A DNA stretch of 64,000 bases from Ascaphus truei (lineage: Eukaryota; Chordata; Amphibia; Anura; Ascaphidae): the NCBI GenBank assembly GCA_036426205.1, contig CM071568.1:54431898-54495897 (forward strand), read 5' to 3'. Position numbers and translations under genes: made by a program. The notes beneath the pieces are model-generated. The model did not search any database. It worked only from the letters and a program-made list of their open reading frames with translations, and was not told where the DNA came from. Shown one piece after another: positions 33,905 to 45,283 of this stretch (positions are counted from its first letter, which is position 1; every line of letters begins with the position of its first letter).

Positions 33905-34160
33905 AGCTTTATTCAGCGCAACTTTCACGTACGATCAGTTTGCGTTGCTTAGTGAATCCCGCAGAAGGGCAGGATTCAGCGCAAACAGCTGATCGTACAA
34001 GCAAAGTTGGACTTTGAAAAAATTTCAAGAAAAAGCCAGTTTTAGAGCGCAAAGTGCCTGTTTGCGCGGCTTAGTGCATAGCGCTCGGCGGAACTTCACG
34101 TTCTAAAAGCACTTTGCGTTCTTAAAACGACTTATCACTGCTTAGTGCATAGCCCCCACA
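33905..34160. mobile_element. double-hairpin MITE candidate
   Basis: Two consecutive hairpins. The first pairs 'gtacgatcagtttgcg' (about 33928) with 'cgcaaacagctgatcgtac' (about 33979), with GGATTC/GAATCC near the loop. The second pairs 'ttttagagcgcaaagtgc' (about 34039) with 'gcactttgcgttctt' (about 34110). 'cttagtgcatagc' follows twice (about 34070 and 34140). Probably a compound MITE; ends not resolved. Confidence 0.5.
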
Positions 34161-34169
34161 GTCTGTTAT

Positions 34170-34885
34170 ACCCTGCCTTTTGATCACCAACACAGTGTAA
34201 GCCTCCATTTGTGAGTTTGTGTGATAAATGTATTTTTAAGTTGATCTGCACCATGGCTCTGTCTTTCTGTCTTTGAGATCCACTGGACTTCCTGCACCAT
34301 CCGGAGACAACATTGCCACTGTGGATTTCTGCTTTAATATTCTTGCTCCATTGTGAGTAAGAAATTTATAGCCTCCTTTATTTCACTTTTTCAAATCATT
34401 GTTTTTGCAATATTGCACTATATGATTCTCCCCCCCCCCCCCCTCTTACATGGCTCTCAACACCGCTCCTCTATGGTTTGGAGAATATAATTTTATACAG
34501 AGAAATGCTTCAAAAACTGCATTAAAACTGTATATTATGCATGCTAAATGTATAAATGAAAGGCTTAGAGTAGATACCAAAACACAGAAATATACAGAAC
34601 ATATTTCTTTGCAATATATTGTGAGACCCATCAACACATGGGAATGTGTCTTATGGCATGGTCCCACTTCATAAAGATAGCCCCTAATATCTTCAAAAAA
34701 TGATAATTGATATTACTTGATCATAGGTGTGGTAGCACATTTACAGTAATATTCAACCTTTTAATCAAAGGTGGGGTGCACAGATAACACAATCTGAGTA
34801 ATCCAGATTCGTTAATATAACAGTGGAAATCAAATGAGGCAATATAAATACTCCCTAACTTGTATAAATGTAAGCATCAACATGA
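34170..34885. other. unannotated stretch with poly-C run
   Basis: A run of about 16 C residues sits at 34427-34443. No coding similarity is seen. The 34450-34674 frames on both strands are antisense shadows of each other. Confidence 0.35.
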
Positions 34886-34894
34886 CCCAAGATC

Positions 34895-35084
34895 TGGGCT
34901 GGGCAACGCCAGTCTTCAAGGGCCACCAACAGGTCAGGTTTACAAGATATCCCTGCTTCGGCACAGGTGGCTCAATCAGTGGCTCAAAGACTGAGCCACT
35001 GATTGAACCACCTGTGCTGAAGCAGGGATATCCTGAAAACCTGACCTGTTGGTGGAATTTGAGGACTGGCGTTGCTCACCTCTG
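34895..35084. mobile_element. hAT-like foldback MITE, copy 2, with TSD
   Basis: Flanked by exact repeats CCCAAGATC (34886-34894 and 35085-35093), i.e. an 8- or 9-bp target duplication depending on whether the terminal C belongs to the element. Arms of about 85 bp are nearly perfect inverted copies, with 'gatatccctgcttcggcaca' on one side and 'tgctgaagcagggatatcc' on the other. Same family as 316-483 and 42396-42578. Confidence 0.9.
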
Positions 35085-35099
35085 CCCAAGATCACGGAG

Positions 35100-35500
35100 C
35101 CCTATTAAATGAAAATCATACGTGAAACATTCTGCTGTAGAGGAATATTAAAATGCTCACAGAGTCATGCATAAATTATGAAAGGCACAGTGATGGGAAA
35201 TGAGTTTGAAAACAATCACCTGTCATATAATTGCCAAGTGCAATGGTCCCAATGCTCGACAAATTAAATCCTAAAGTATAATCCCACGTTTCACCAAAGA
35301 AAGGACAAGCAACGTCAAGGTTATAGTTACAGGAATTGACATACGAAAGGACAAAAAATAAATAAAAGTATGTCAGGTGTCCAACCCACACATGTAAATC
35401 TTCTTGTTGCATTGTAATATATTCAAAAAAGAAAGGTCATGTACATTTTGCCTTTAAAGCTGCAATCATATCTGCCTTAAAAATGTCAGCTACTTTGTTC
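35100..35500. other. unannotated spacer
   Basis: Non-coding DNA between the MITE and the DIRS element, with no recognised content. Confidence 0.35.
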
Positions 35501-35737
35501 TCTCAGTAATTAAATAAGGCATAGCTTGAAAGGAGAAAATCTAACCAACTTACCATAATTTTCTTTTCCTGGAACCATGGCAGCGGGCACCGTAGTGTTA
35601 ACTCTATCCCCAGCTGAGTAGGCCAGGAAATTGAATTCTTGCAGGTAGGCCATAAAAGGCCCCATCCCACTACCTGCAGATAGACTTTGGATTGCCAATA
35701 TCAATTTCAACCATTTTATTTATTACAGTCTTCCCCT

Positions 35738-36600
35738 TTATTTTATTACAGATTGTAGTACTTTTCGACCAAAGCATGCGTCAGCTGAAGCCTGAATGTC
35801 CAATCTGTAATACTTCATAAATGTGTTAAATGAAGACCACACTGCCGCTTTGCAGATTTGTGTCGGTGATGCATGTGCCTTGAATGCCCACGAAGTGACC
35901 ATGGCTATTGTTGAATGTGCCTTAAAGTTCAACAGCAGATTTTGTCCTTTGTTTTCGTATGATTTTCTGATACATGATACAATCCATTTGGATATTGTTG
36001 CTTTGGACGCTGCTTGCCCCGTCCTTGGCCCTTCTGGAAGGATAAACAGCCTGTCCGACTTTCTTAAGTCTTGTGCCCGACTGATATAGGTTTTCAAGCA
36101 ACTCACCACGTCGAGATTATTTAATCGTTCTTCCTTTTTATTACCCGGTTTTGGGCAAAATGAGGGAATTACAATTTCTTGGTTTATATGAAATTGAGAA
36201 ACTACTTTCGGTAACAAACGGTACACTGGTCGCATCACTGCTTTATCTTGGTGAATGACCAGAAACGGTTCTTTAAATAAGACAAGTTTGCAATTCTCCC
36301 ACTCTCCTTGCTGATGTAATAGCTACAGTATAAGGAACGCAATCTTCCATAATAACCACTTCAAGAGCATTTGATCTATAGGTTTAAAAGGGTGCATTGT
36401 GAGGACATCCAGTACTAGTGATAGGTCCCATGCTAGCACTCTATTCTTGATCTGCGGTCTTAACCTCTTGCAAAAAAACAAATAACGAGTCTCAGTTGCT
36501 AGACCCTTCTCTAACAGTGCTGACAATACAGAAACTTGCACCTTCAAATTAACTGAGTCTGAGTACTCTATCAAACACTTCTTGTAGAAATTCTACTAGT
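35738..36600 (-). pseudogene. DIRS tyrosine recombinase relic
   Basis: Tyrosine recombinase that would integrate the circular DIRS cDNA. The upstream part (36574-36323) has 'LKVQVSVLSALLEKGLA' and 'WDLSLVLDVLTMHPFKPID', the N-terminal DNA-binding domain. After a frameshift and stop near 36320, the catalytic domain follows (36238-35738, 166 codons) with 'LRKSDRLFI', 'HSTIAMVTSWAFKAHASPTQ' (residues 108-127) and 'FNTFMKYYRLD'. The HxxR motif reads HSTI, so the second catalytic Arg is Ile (codon about 35908-35906). The His of the FxxHY motif is Tyr (residue 143), while the nucleophile Tyr144 is kept. The enzyme is therefore expected to be dead even apart from the frameshift. Confidence 0.85.
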
Positions 36601-36959
36601 GTCACAGTATTTGGAGAAAAAAAACTTCTGCTTTTGCTTAACACACCAGGCTAAAGCATAACCAGATTCAGTAGTATACCGTTGATGTAGATTTCTGTCT
36701 TGCTTCCAAGCGGGTTTTTATTGTTCTATCTGAACATCCCTATTCTCTTAATACCATTCACTCAATCTCCAAGCCGCCAAGGCCAATTGTATGGGCTCTG
36801 GGTGGTATACTGGTCCTTGTTGTATAAGTCCCCGGATATTTGGTAGATGCCATGGTGTGTCTATTGCAATGTTTAGGAGATGGACAAACAATGGTCTCCT
36901 TGGTCAATATGGTACCAACAGTATCACCTCTGCTTGATCAGTCTTGATTTTCCTCATCT

Positions 36960-38420
36960 TTTAAATTAGAGGAATTGGAGGGAAAAGATATGCCAATTTG
37001 AAATGCCACTTGAAACGGAGGGCATCTGAGTGCCTTGCATTGGGATGAAAAAGTGTCTTGCACAATAATTTTCCACCTTTCTTTTTTGGCGAGTAGCCAT
37101 CGGATCTATTTCTGGTTGCCACCAACGTTTTACCATGTTGCAGAATACGTGGTTGTCTAATGACCATTCTCACAGGTGAATTAGGTGGTGACTGAGAAAA
37201 TCTGCTGCAATATTTTCTGGCCCTGGAATATGTATGACTGCTATGTTACAGATATAACATTCTGCCCATGTTAATTTCATAATTTTTTTGCTCCTTGTTC
37301 CGCTTTGCTTGGAGATATATAGATATCTATATCTTACCACGACCCTGTTGTCAGATCTTATTGTATATTTCCGCCCTTTACCTGGCTTTGGAATAGTTCT
37401 AGTAATTTCTGCACTGCCTTGAGTTCCAGCATGTTTGATGGTAACTGCTTTTCTTGGGTTGTCCAAGTACCCTGTACCAGTAGGTCTCCCATCTGGGCTC
37501 CCCAACATGCGCTGCTTGTGTCTGTGGTGATCATTACCCATTGTATCTGGTGTAATGTACAGTATGTCCTTTTAATAGGTTTTTGGGCATTTTCCCACCT
37601 TCTTAGTTCTTTCTTTGTGTGTGTATATATGTATATTTCTTGTTTTACATCCTTGGGATCTCCGTTCCACCGCTGTAATTTCTTGTTGTTGTAATGGTCT
37701 CACGTGTAGACATGATCATTTTACTACATTTAGCATTAATGTAAATTTTCCCAGGAGTCTCATACAGTCTGCTGCTGAAGAGATGTTCGCTGTTCTGAGC
37801 GTTCTTGTTTGGACTCCATTGTCTTGGATCCTTGAGTATGGTAATCGTACTTTTACTTCTGCCGTGTGAGATTCTACTCCCAAGAATTTTAGACTGTGGT
37901 GGTACTAGTTGGCATTTGTCTATGTTTATGATCCAGCGATGATGTTCTAGAAAGGACACCACTATGTTTCTGTCTTGTATCAGTTTGTTTTTGTGACTTT
38001 ATCAGAATATCGTGTAGATATGGATAAATTTCCACACCCCTTTTTCTTAATTCTACTATCAATGAAGCTAATACCTTTTTTAACGTTCTGGGTGATGTTG
38101 CTAGTCCAAATGGCAGCGCCGTATATTGGTAGTGTTCCTGATTTAGTGCAAATATGAGGAATTTTTGATGTTTGTTTTCTGTAAGGATGTGTAAATAGGC
38201 ATCTTTTAGGTCTATTTATATCATCCAATCGTGTCTTTTTACCGCTTGGATGATGATGTTTAGAAAAAAATAATTTTTAACTTTCTTACCTGCAAATAGG
38301 TATTTACGGTTCTTAGATCTAATACTGCTCTGCAACCTTCTGATGCTTTTTCCACCAAAAAGATCTTGGAATAGATCCCTGTTTTCCTCTGTCTTTGAGG
38401 AACCTTTGTTATTACAAAGC
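36960..38420 (-). pseudogene. DIRS RT-RNase H relic
   Basis: Fragments in order on the minus strand: 'DLKDAYLHI' (about 38205), the RT block with the first catalytic Asp; 'LNQEHYQYTALPFGLATSP' (about 38145-38090); 'YPYLHDILI' (38025-37999), where the YLDD box reads YLHD because of a GAC-to-CAC type change at 38012-38014; an RNase H part 'AVIHIPGPENIAADFLSHH' (about 37235-37180); and 'MATRQKRKVENY' with 'LFPPIPLI' (about 37110-36964), the segment that precedes the recombinase in DIRS. A stop lies just before DLKDAY (ATATAAATA, about 38217). The loss of a catalytic Asp shows the copy was not selected. Confidence 0.83.
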
Positions 38421-38850
38421 CTGTAATAACTCCTGTAATAACTCCTTCAGGATAAAACTCGTTTGTTCTATTTTCTGTTTTCTGTATATTTTGTCTTTAA
38501 GAATATATCCCTTTTTGGAATGTTCTTGAACTCCAGGTGGCACCCGAAAGAAAAGATCTGTAGTACCCACCTGCGTTTTATTGATGGAGTCCATGCTGCT
38601 TCGAATTGGCTCAGTCTTCCACCAACTGGAAGCCGCTGGACCCCTTGACCTTCATGAGAATTTCCCTCTGGGAGATGCTCTCCCTCTGGAGCCACAAAAA
38701 TCTTATTTTGTCCACCTCTCCATGACGTTTGTCTTGAGAACGCTCTTCCAGGATGTAAATATATTCTCTTCTGCTACGTAGGAATCTTCTCTCGTACTTT
38801 GGATCAATCACCTCCGGAGGCCTTTTCACCCACTCTTAAAGTGCTGGACA

Positions 38851-39362
38851 GGAAAAGACAGGAAAAGAACGAGCAGCTCGGAGGAGAAGTAATTGTGTCA
38901 GACACCAGTGAGCGTTGTCAAAAACCTCTCCTATTTATTAATGATTTACAGTCAGGTTATATAGGCGAGCGAGCGTAGAAAAAACACGTATACGTGAGAA
39001 ACTTACTTCCCTTTATGTTTACCTAGAAAGTGACAGATGGAAAGTTATGATTTGGGAACTAGTCTAGTTGCCCGATCTTGGGGCAGTCTAGGGAGCGTCA
39101 TAATTCTTGTTGTTAAGACATTTCATTGTTAAGACATTTCATAAATTCAGGCTAAGCACGGCTGACTAAACTTCCTGTTTCTACATGGTGAAATATGTCT
39201 GAACATACATAGTTCAGTAACCATTAAGTGGGTAAAAGGTCAGTTTAACATCTGACTAAAAAGCATAATGGCAGTATTAGTCCCTGACTTCTTAGTATTA
39301 GTATAAAATGGTTATATAGCAGCCAAAATGGAGCCCCCACCCTTGATACACACATTATCACA
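38851..39362 (-). mobile_element. solo LTR inside DIRS (GGACA flanks)
   Basis: A 512-bp insertion between DIRS coding parts, flanked by GGACA at 38846-38850 and 39363-39367. Read on the minus strand it begins TGTGATAATGTGTGTATCAA and includes 'ttggctgctatataacc' and 'ggtgtctgacacaatta', a plausible LTR composition. The far end does not show the expected CA dinucleotide at the duplication, so the boundary or the class is uncertain. Confidence 0.6.
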
Positions 39363-39404
39363 GGACAACATGTTCTTGCTTCCCTATTCTGTGTTCTTTC
39401 CGTC

Positions 39405-41413
39405 TAATGGTATGTAGGGACATATCTTCTATTTCTACTTTCTTGTGGTAAAAATGACGCTTTGTTTATAATTGCATCTAATTTATTCCAAAATAGAAAT
39501 TCTCCTTCAAAGGGCAAATTACACAAACTGTTTTTGGATGCTGTGTCTGCCACCCAGTGTCTGAGCCATAGCGCTCTTCTTGCTGTTACTGTTGTCGTTG
39601 TTTGCAAACTCACAAACACGGGTTTGTGGATAATGAGTAGTTTATTGCCTGTACAGATTCAGAGTATGATCATACACACAAAAGTCAAATGCGACTCTCT
39701 GCCAGGGGAGTGCCCAAGCAGGCTTTATATACATTTTAGATTCCTTTGTTTCAAATAGGTTACCAGGCAGAAATATAATAACATCACACAATGCATTCCT
39801 TGTACACGGGGGAATAATCCTCTCCTAAATCAATCAAGTTTCAGGTCATCTTTCCTATCCCAGACTGGCTCCAAAGATCAATTCATCCAACCTAAACTGG
39901 TTCTTTTAACAGACCACAACACTTGAGTGTTTGAGCAACAAGGCACAGTCCATATCCCCCTCCCCCCTGGAGCAAAGTTCATTCTTGCAACATCACGCGT
40001 ACTGACATATAACACATACAAAATGGATTACGCACACTGCTAACAATTTCCTCACCATAGACCCCCCCCAGTCCTTTTCAGCAATATCAACAGTATATTC
40101 ATTTCAGCAATATTATTCTGTCACTGTATAGGCGATTGATTTGGCTGCTAGTCTTACCGCATTGAGCGATGCTTCAGCTACGTAGTCTGCTGCCCATTTC
40201 ATACAAAGCTTTTAGAATAGAAGTTCTCTTGACTCTTTTTTCCAATGCTTCTATATTAGCAATCCATATCCACATTGCTCTTGATACAGATGTTGTTGTC
40301 ACATACGCTTTCTTCAAAACACTATCTATCTTCTTATCCATGACATCTTTGAGTGATGCTGCATCTTTGACTGGTATGGTTGTTTTTCTTGAAATTCTGG
40401 GTATTGCTGCATCAATTTTAGGACTGACTTCTCAGTATTTTACCTCTTGTACAAAAGGATACATCCAGTTAAACTTTCTGGGAATATTTCGTTTTCTATC
40501 TGGCTGTGACAATTGCATTTGTATCATGTCTTTGATTACTTGATGAATTGGAAAACATCTGTTTTTCTTCTGCCTTGTCACAAATAACGTATCTGATTTC
40601 TGAGTAATTTCTTCTGTATCCTCCAATTCCAATGTTTCTCTCATTGCCTTTATCAGAGTATGCACCATTTCTAAATTAAATTCTGATTCGTCAGCCTGAA
40701 TTTCCTGCTCTGAAGAATCACAATCCCTTTCCGACGCTTGGTGATATATCATCTCTGATTTGTCTGATGAGGAGTTTCTCACTATATCCAAGCTGGTCTG
40801 AGACTTTGCTATCTTTTGCGCTGGTTTCACTGCTTGTTGCACCGCAGACTCTACACTCTGCTTTACTATATCTTTCATCCATGATATGAAAGTATTCGTT
40901 TGTTCATTTGACTCTCCTGCAAGGCAGTCTGCACAAGGCTTCTTGGCTTCTAACACTGTTTTTTCACATGCTGCACACCATTTAGTATTTTAGCAGCTTT
41001 TCTTCTTTTGATGAAGGGACTCTACCGCCCCCTTAGAAGTTCCTTCTTCCGGTTGTATAACCGTAGCACCAAGGTGAAAAATATTTCTTTCAGTTCCATG
41101 ATATCAACTCTCTTTATCCTCCAGTAAACTAAGCTAAGGACTCACCTAATTTTTGTAAGCAACCCTTTACTTCCTCCAGCTTCCATGCTGGCTTCCAAAC
41201 TTCTTTCAGCTTTTTGCAGCTGATTTCTTCTGTCTGCCGAGCGTTCCATGCTGCAGCTGCTTCCAGGATACCTTCACACAGCTCTGTGTGCTGTTGCTCC
41301 ATTGCTGTGACGTCAGCGACAATCCGTCCAATCGGAGCGCTTGGCCCTCGCACACGTGCACGCCTGTGAGATCTTAGCGTGCGCAAACGGTCGAACATGC
41401 GCATGCTATGCAC
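39405..41413 (-). pseudogene. DIRS gag-like ORF relic, split by solo LTR
   Basis: The upstream 94-codon frame (41413-41129) may be leader or gag start. The 174-codon frame (40956-40432) begins 'MLEAKKPCADCLAGES' with a CxxC pair and is acidic, with a Ser-rich middle. In the next frame (about 40430-40125) comes 'DAASLKDVMDKKIDSVLKKA', a conserved DIRS gag block, then 'ADYVAEASLNAVRLAAKSIA'. After the LTR, 39585-39405 continues 'ARRALWLRHWVADTASKNSL' and 'PFEGEFLFWNKLDAII', again typical of DIRS gag. Excising the LTR with one CTGT copy rejoins AY with TARRALWL. At least one frameshift is independent of the insertion. Confidence 0.8.
39587..40123 (-). mobile_element. solo LTR inside DIRS gag (CTGT TSD)
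   Basis: A 537-bp insertion flanked by CTGT (39583-39586 and 40124-40127). On the minus strand it starts TGACAGAATAATATTGC and carries a TATA-like 'gtatataaagcctgc' (about 39734-39720) about 75 bp before a polyadenylation signal 'caggcaataaactactc' (about 39655-39638), so promoter, R region and poly-A site are in the right order. The 4-bp duplication suggests a Ty3-like or retrovirus-like integrase. No internal region remains. Confidence 0.75.
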
Positions 41414-41460
41414 TTACATGGGACGCCTTGCTGGTCTCTCTCCCCAACTCCACTGATTAA

Positions 41461-42390
41461 ATAAATTGAACACAAGAGAAATGTTTTGGATTCATGCCTT
41501 AAATACATTACATCCCACCGGTATGAATATAGAATGGGACCTTAAACATTTTTTGGTGTACTGTAGGACCTTTAACATTTTTTGGGATAATTATTATGTG
41601 CATTGATTTATTTAATATGCTATTTTATTTATTATTATAGAATTTATTAATTGTAGTATCTATTATGTTTGATCAGTTATGTAGTGATCGTTAAGATGTT
41701 TCTTTATTATTGGATATATGTATTACATTTTTATTTGATTCTCCCATTAGTTCAGAATGTTTCAATAGAATATATATATAGAATATTTATGTTTCTAAAC
41801 ACTTACCATGTATGTATCAATACGTTTTAGAGTTATAAGATATAATGTGTTGTCTGTTCTGCTACTGATTTACTGGCACTTGTTTAATATAGAGTAGATG
41901 AAACATAAGTAGCTAGCTTTGTTTTTAATTGTATGTTGTGTCCTTTAAGTCCTGTATTATCAAATCTGTGTCTATGGTGATGTTTGGATGGCAGGCATTG
42001 ATGGATGTTAGTACTTCAAAGGTTAAAAATTCTGGTTTACAACCGGTGATGTGATACTCTTCACCTGAGTTGGGTTTAATTGCCCACTGCCATGGTGAAC
42101 AGGAAATTATATTACACCGTAGGATCCACACCCGGGATATAGATAAATAAGAAATACTCACATGCTCCTAGCAAATTCAGAAAAAAAAAAAAAAAAGTTA
42201 TTTTAATATATATAAAAATCAATACCAGAGCACACGAGTATGCAGACAGACATACACTGGTCTAAAAAGCAACGTTTGAAGAACCCCTGGCCCCTTGCCC
42301 AGGCTGAATGTTACATTTGTTGTACATTAAAGTAACACTTTTTTGCTGAATTTGTGAATGTATCTGTATCCCGAATGCTGATCCTATGGT
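41461..42390. other. unannotated A/T-rich stretch
   Basis: Low-complexity A/T-rich DNA with a poly-A run at 42180-42196. Nothing coding is recognised. Confidence 0.35.
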
Positions 42391-42395
42391 GTAAT

Positions 42396-42578
42396 AAAGG
42401 AGTGGCCAACCCCACTACTCAACGGCCACCAATAGGTGAGGTTTTAAGGATATCCCTGCTTCAGCACAGGTGGCTCAATGAATGACTGAGCTGCTGATTG
42501 AGCCACCTGTGCTGAAGCAGGGATATCCTTAATACCTGACCTGTTGGTGGCCATGGAGGACTGGAGTAGGCCACCCTT
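42396..42578. mobile_element. hAT-like foldback MITE, copy 3, with TSD
   Basis: Flanked by TGGTGTAAT (42387-42395) and an exact copy overlapping the right edge (42578-42586), an 8-9 bp duplication. The arms are inverted copies centred near 42487, with 'gctgaagcagggatatcctt' on the right side and its complement on the left. Same family as 316-483 and 34895-35084. Confidence 0.88.
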
Positions 42579-42589
42579 GGTGTAATGTA

Positions 42590-43350
42590 GTGTGTCCGCC
42601 CACTGGTACAGACAGGATCATAGCACCTTGCCTGCAGGACGCAGTGTACCACTACTGAGGACTGGGTTGAGTGCAAGTCCTATTATTATTTTTTATAGCT
42701 TGAAATTAAACATATTTGTGCAAAACAAAAAATAAAGAAACAATTAACATAAGAACAAAACAAAAGCAATGCGCGAGTTTGGATTTCTGGAACCCGGCAC
42801 CACAAACACTGGTAAATTGGGCTTGGATTGACAATCGTATCAGGCTCCAGTACATTTTGCTCGGATAGCCGAGGTTCGTAGTTTTCAGATTCCAAATATC
42901 CATATGCGCTCATCTACTGTATATTTGTTTTGCATCATTTGAATTAGGGGGCCTCCTGTACTGAGCCACACAATTTTCAGCTCTGGGACTTCCCCAAAAT
43001 ACATAAATATGTAAATGCCGGGTTTACAGTTCTCTCCTTTGGCTAGAATACAGCCCCAAATTTCACAGGATCTGCAAACCAACAGGAAGCTGCATCAACG
43101 GTTGTGGCTTCTTATTGGTTGACGCTTGGGTACATGCTTTTTCCATGAGAATAAGCAGCATCTTCACAGGTAATTATCTCAGGAACTAGGGGTTCCCTGG
43201 CACTGAGAAAAGGGCGCTTAAAGAACTGGAGCCCCCGATACCAATTACAATTTAAAAAAAAAAAAAAGGAATTGTACTTTTTTAGCGGGAAGGCTGCTTT
43301 AAGTTGAAATAGCACTTGAATGCGGTATTGTTACTACTGAATCCTGCAGA
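42590..43350. other. unannotated stretch
   Basis: Short frames only. A local hint of transposon origin (TATA-free, A-run at 43252-43267) is not enough for a call. Confidence 0.3.
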
Positions 43351-43352
43351 AT

Positions 43353-43588
43353 AGCCGTGGATATAGCAGGCGTGCACGATGGAGCGTGGCGTCACACGCG
43401 CCTGCCCCAGAGGCGATACGTGGCCTTTGGGATGGGGAGGGGTAGACGTGACAAGGAGGCGTGTCGGAGGCATGCCCGTGATGAATGATTTGTCTCTTAC
43501 AAAATTGCGAGCGCCGTCGCACACTCTATGGCCTGCTTCATAGAGGTACAGCCCTTTGTTCGTGTCGCGGCAAGTATGGACGCGGCCA
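43353..43588. mobile_element. GC-rich MITE family G, copy 1
   Basis: CpG-rich block in A/T-rich DNA. Its left edge 'agccgtggatata' and right edge 'tatggacgcggcc' are diverged inverted copies of each other and match the termini of the element at 57823-58162 (GGCTGCGTCC / GGACGCAGCC). The long minus-strand frame across it is a consequence of its GC content. Confidence 0.55.
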
Positions 43589-43589
43589 A

Positions 43590-44330
43590 AGAATGACAAA
43601 CAATGCCTCCCAAGTAAACGTGCAGATATTTGAGGAACAAAAATGTGCTAGTATGTAAGCAGGGTCTCCAAGAAGCATCTTGAGTGGTCTGTATAAAGAT
43701 GAAAACTTCTACATTTGTTATGAAGCTTTAGACACAATATTTGGGGGTTTTACACAGGGTTGCAGTTATGGCAACAAAAAAACCAGAATTGTCTAGTTTT
43801 AGATATTATTAAGGACAAAGGAATTTACCGTTCAATAAAACACTTATGGATCTGATGGGTAAAAGATGCAAGGTGCAAATCAGAATGGAACATCTGTGGA
43901 TTGTGCTACAAAACATACTCTATTTTCTGAAATGGGATGTAATGACATGATAAACTGCCGTCCAAACTCTAATATACATAAAAGTGTCAAGGATGCTTCA
44001 ATGCTTTAGTGTCATTGCAAGGTGATTTTTTTTTTTTAAATAGGTCCAAGGAAATGAAGCGTTTAATTAAAACATTACTTTTAGCTCGAGACAATGTTTA
44101 TTAGTAATTTGATTTCATGGAGATAACTACATATAGTACGTTCCAAAATATTGCTGAAACATCAGCTTTGCTCTATAGCAAAATGATAGTCTCCATTTGT
44201 TATGGAAGAACTTAATGAAAGGAAAGGCAGATTATAGTTCTGTGACTCACACCTAGGACAATGCTGCTCTCATTCATTATTATAGGGTGACTGTTGAAAA
44301 GTGCATTTAAGCTTTTTAACTCACCCTCTG
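43590..44330. other. unannotated stretch
   Basis: A/T-rich DNA without recognisable content. Confidence 0.35.
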
Positions 44331-44334
44331 AACT

Positions 44335-44610
44335 TAAAGGAGCGATGCCCCTTGGCTGCTTCTCGAGATGCATACCTGAGAAGGTGTTAGCAGCTCCGGC
44401 ATGGGCACCCAATGTGGCGGTTTAAAGTTCCGGCGTCTCACGGGCCAATAGGAAGCCACAATGTCATCCCTTGCAGCTTGCTGTTGGTCTGAGTGATGCA
44501 GGAGCTGTAAACTTAACAGATACCAGCAGCACCTTAACATGCAAGTATCTCTAGAAGCAGGGGCTGAAATGAACACAGTTCAGCTGCATAGACCCCCTGC
44601 TTCAAACAAG
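44335..44610 (-). repeat. interspersed repeat family X, copy 3
   Basis: Shares with 5470-5766 'gggccaataggaagcc', 'tcatcccttgcagctt', 'aagtatct...aagcag' and 'gttcagc' in the same order. Non-coding. Confidence 0.6.
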
Positions 44611-44639
44611 AGGGAAAATACATTTTCGTTGTATTAAAA

Positions 44640-44703
44640 AGGTATCGCTGCGGGTGACGTCACGCGCCTCCTCGCGGTCAAAGGCTGTATGGACGCAGCC
44701 TTA
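44640..44703 (+). mobile_element. GC-rich MITE family G fragment
   Basis: Ends 'gcggtcaaaggctgtatgga' plus CGCAGCC, which matches the right end of 57823-58162 ('gcggtcaaaggcc ... tatggacgcagcc'). The left part is missing. It abuts the TTAA of the next element directly. Confidence 0.6.
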
Positions 44704-44704
44704 A

Positions 44705-45185
44705 GCAGCAGTCTGAGCTGCCTTTAAAAAAAAAAAAAAAAAAAATATGTTCCTTTAATATGTGCATCAATACAATCTACACAATAAGTAGTAATTAGCC
44801 AAGTTGCCGATCAATCCGTCCTCCTGTGATCTATCGGCGAAGATTCGGCTCGGGGGTTCACTAAATGGCTGTCATTGCAGCAGAACAGGAACAAAGATGC
44901 AAAGTTCTGTGTGGAAGACCATGTGACCAGGCAGTCCCTATATACAATTGGTGCACTGCTAGCGAGAGGGTAGGGCTCTAAAAGGGGTGCGCCAGAAGAG
45001 GAAAGGGATGAGACTTTGTAAACGGTTGCTATAGAAACAAAAAATGCTTGGTACATTATAATACATTAAAAACTTTAAATTTACAGTTTAAAAAAAAATG
45101 CTGCAAGTATTTTCTCATAGTACACAACTGATTTATTAAAACAAAAAAAAAAACTTCCATGTAGGATATTGCTTGGTCTGCAGCT
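44705..45185. mobile_element. TTAA-flanked MITE, copy 2
   Basis: TTAA at 44701-44704 and 45186-45189. The right subterminal part ('ggatattgcttggtctgcag') is the complement of the left end of the element at 890-1241, and A/T runs occupy matching places. The interior differs (no CA tract; 44800-45020 is unrelated), so the family carries variable cargo. Confidence 0.6.
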
Positions 45186-45283
45186 TTAATAAGAAACTTT
45201 TAGAGGTTGAGGATAGTAGATGATGCTTTTGCTTTAAGAATCTGTATGTCCATTACCGTTTCCAACAAATATATTTTTCTGTG

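Larger units (their letters stand above)
35505..41460 (-). mobile_element. DIRS-type YR retrotransposon, decayed
   Basis: A minus-strand element of about 6 kb with the DIRS order: gag-like region, RT-RNase H, then tyrosine recombinase. It contains two solo LTRs (38851-39362 and 39587-40123), leaving about 4.9 kb of DIRS sequence. DIRS elements integrate with a tyrosine recombinase and have inverted or split termini. I could not define the terminal repeats and place the ends where coding similarity and composition stop. No domain is intact, so it is a fossil. Confidence 0.82.

Noticed and set aside
41129..41413. Independent host gene at the DIRS 5' side
   Set aside because: It is collinear with the DIRS gag region and has no separate support; better read as leader or gag start.
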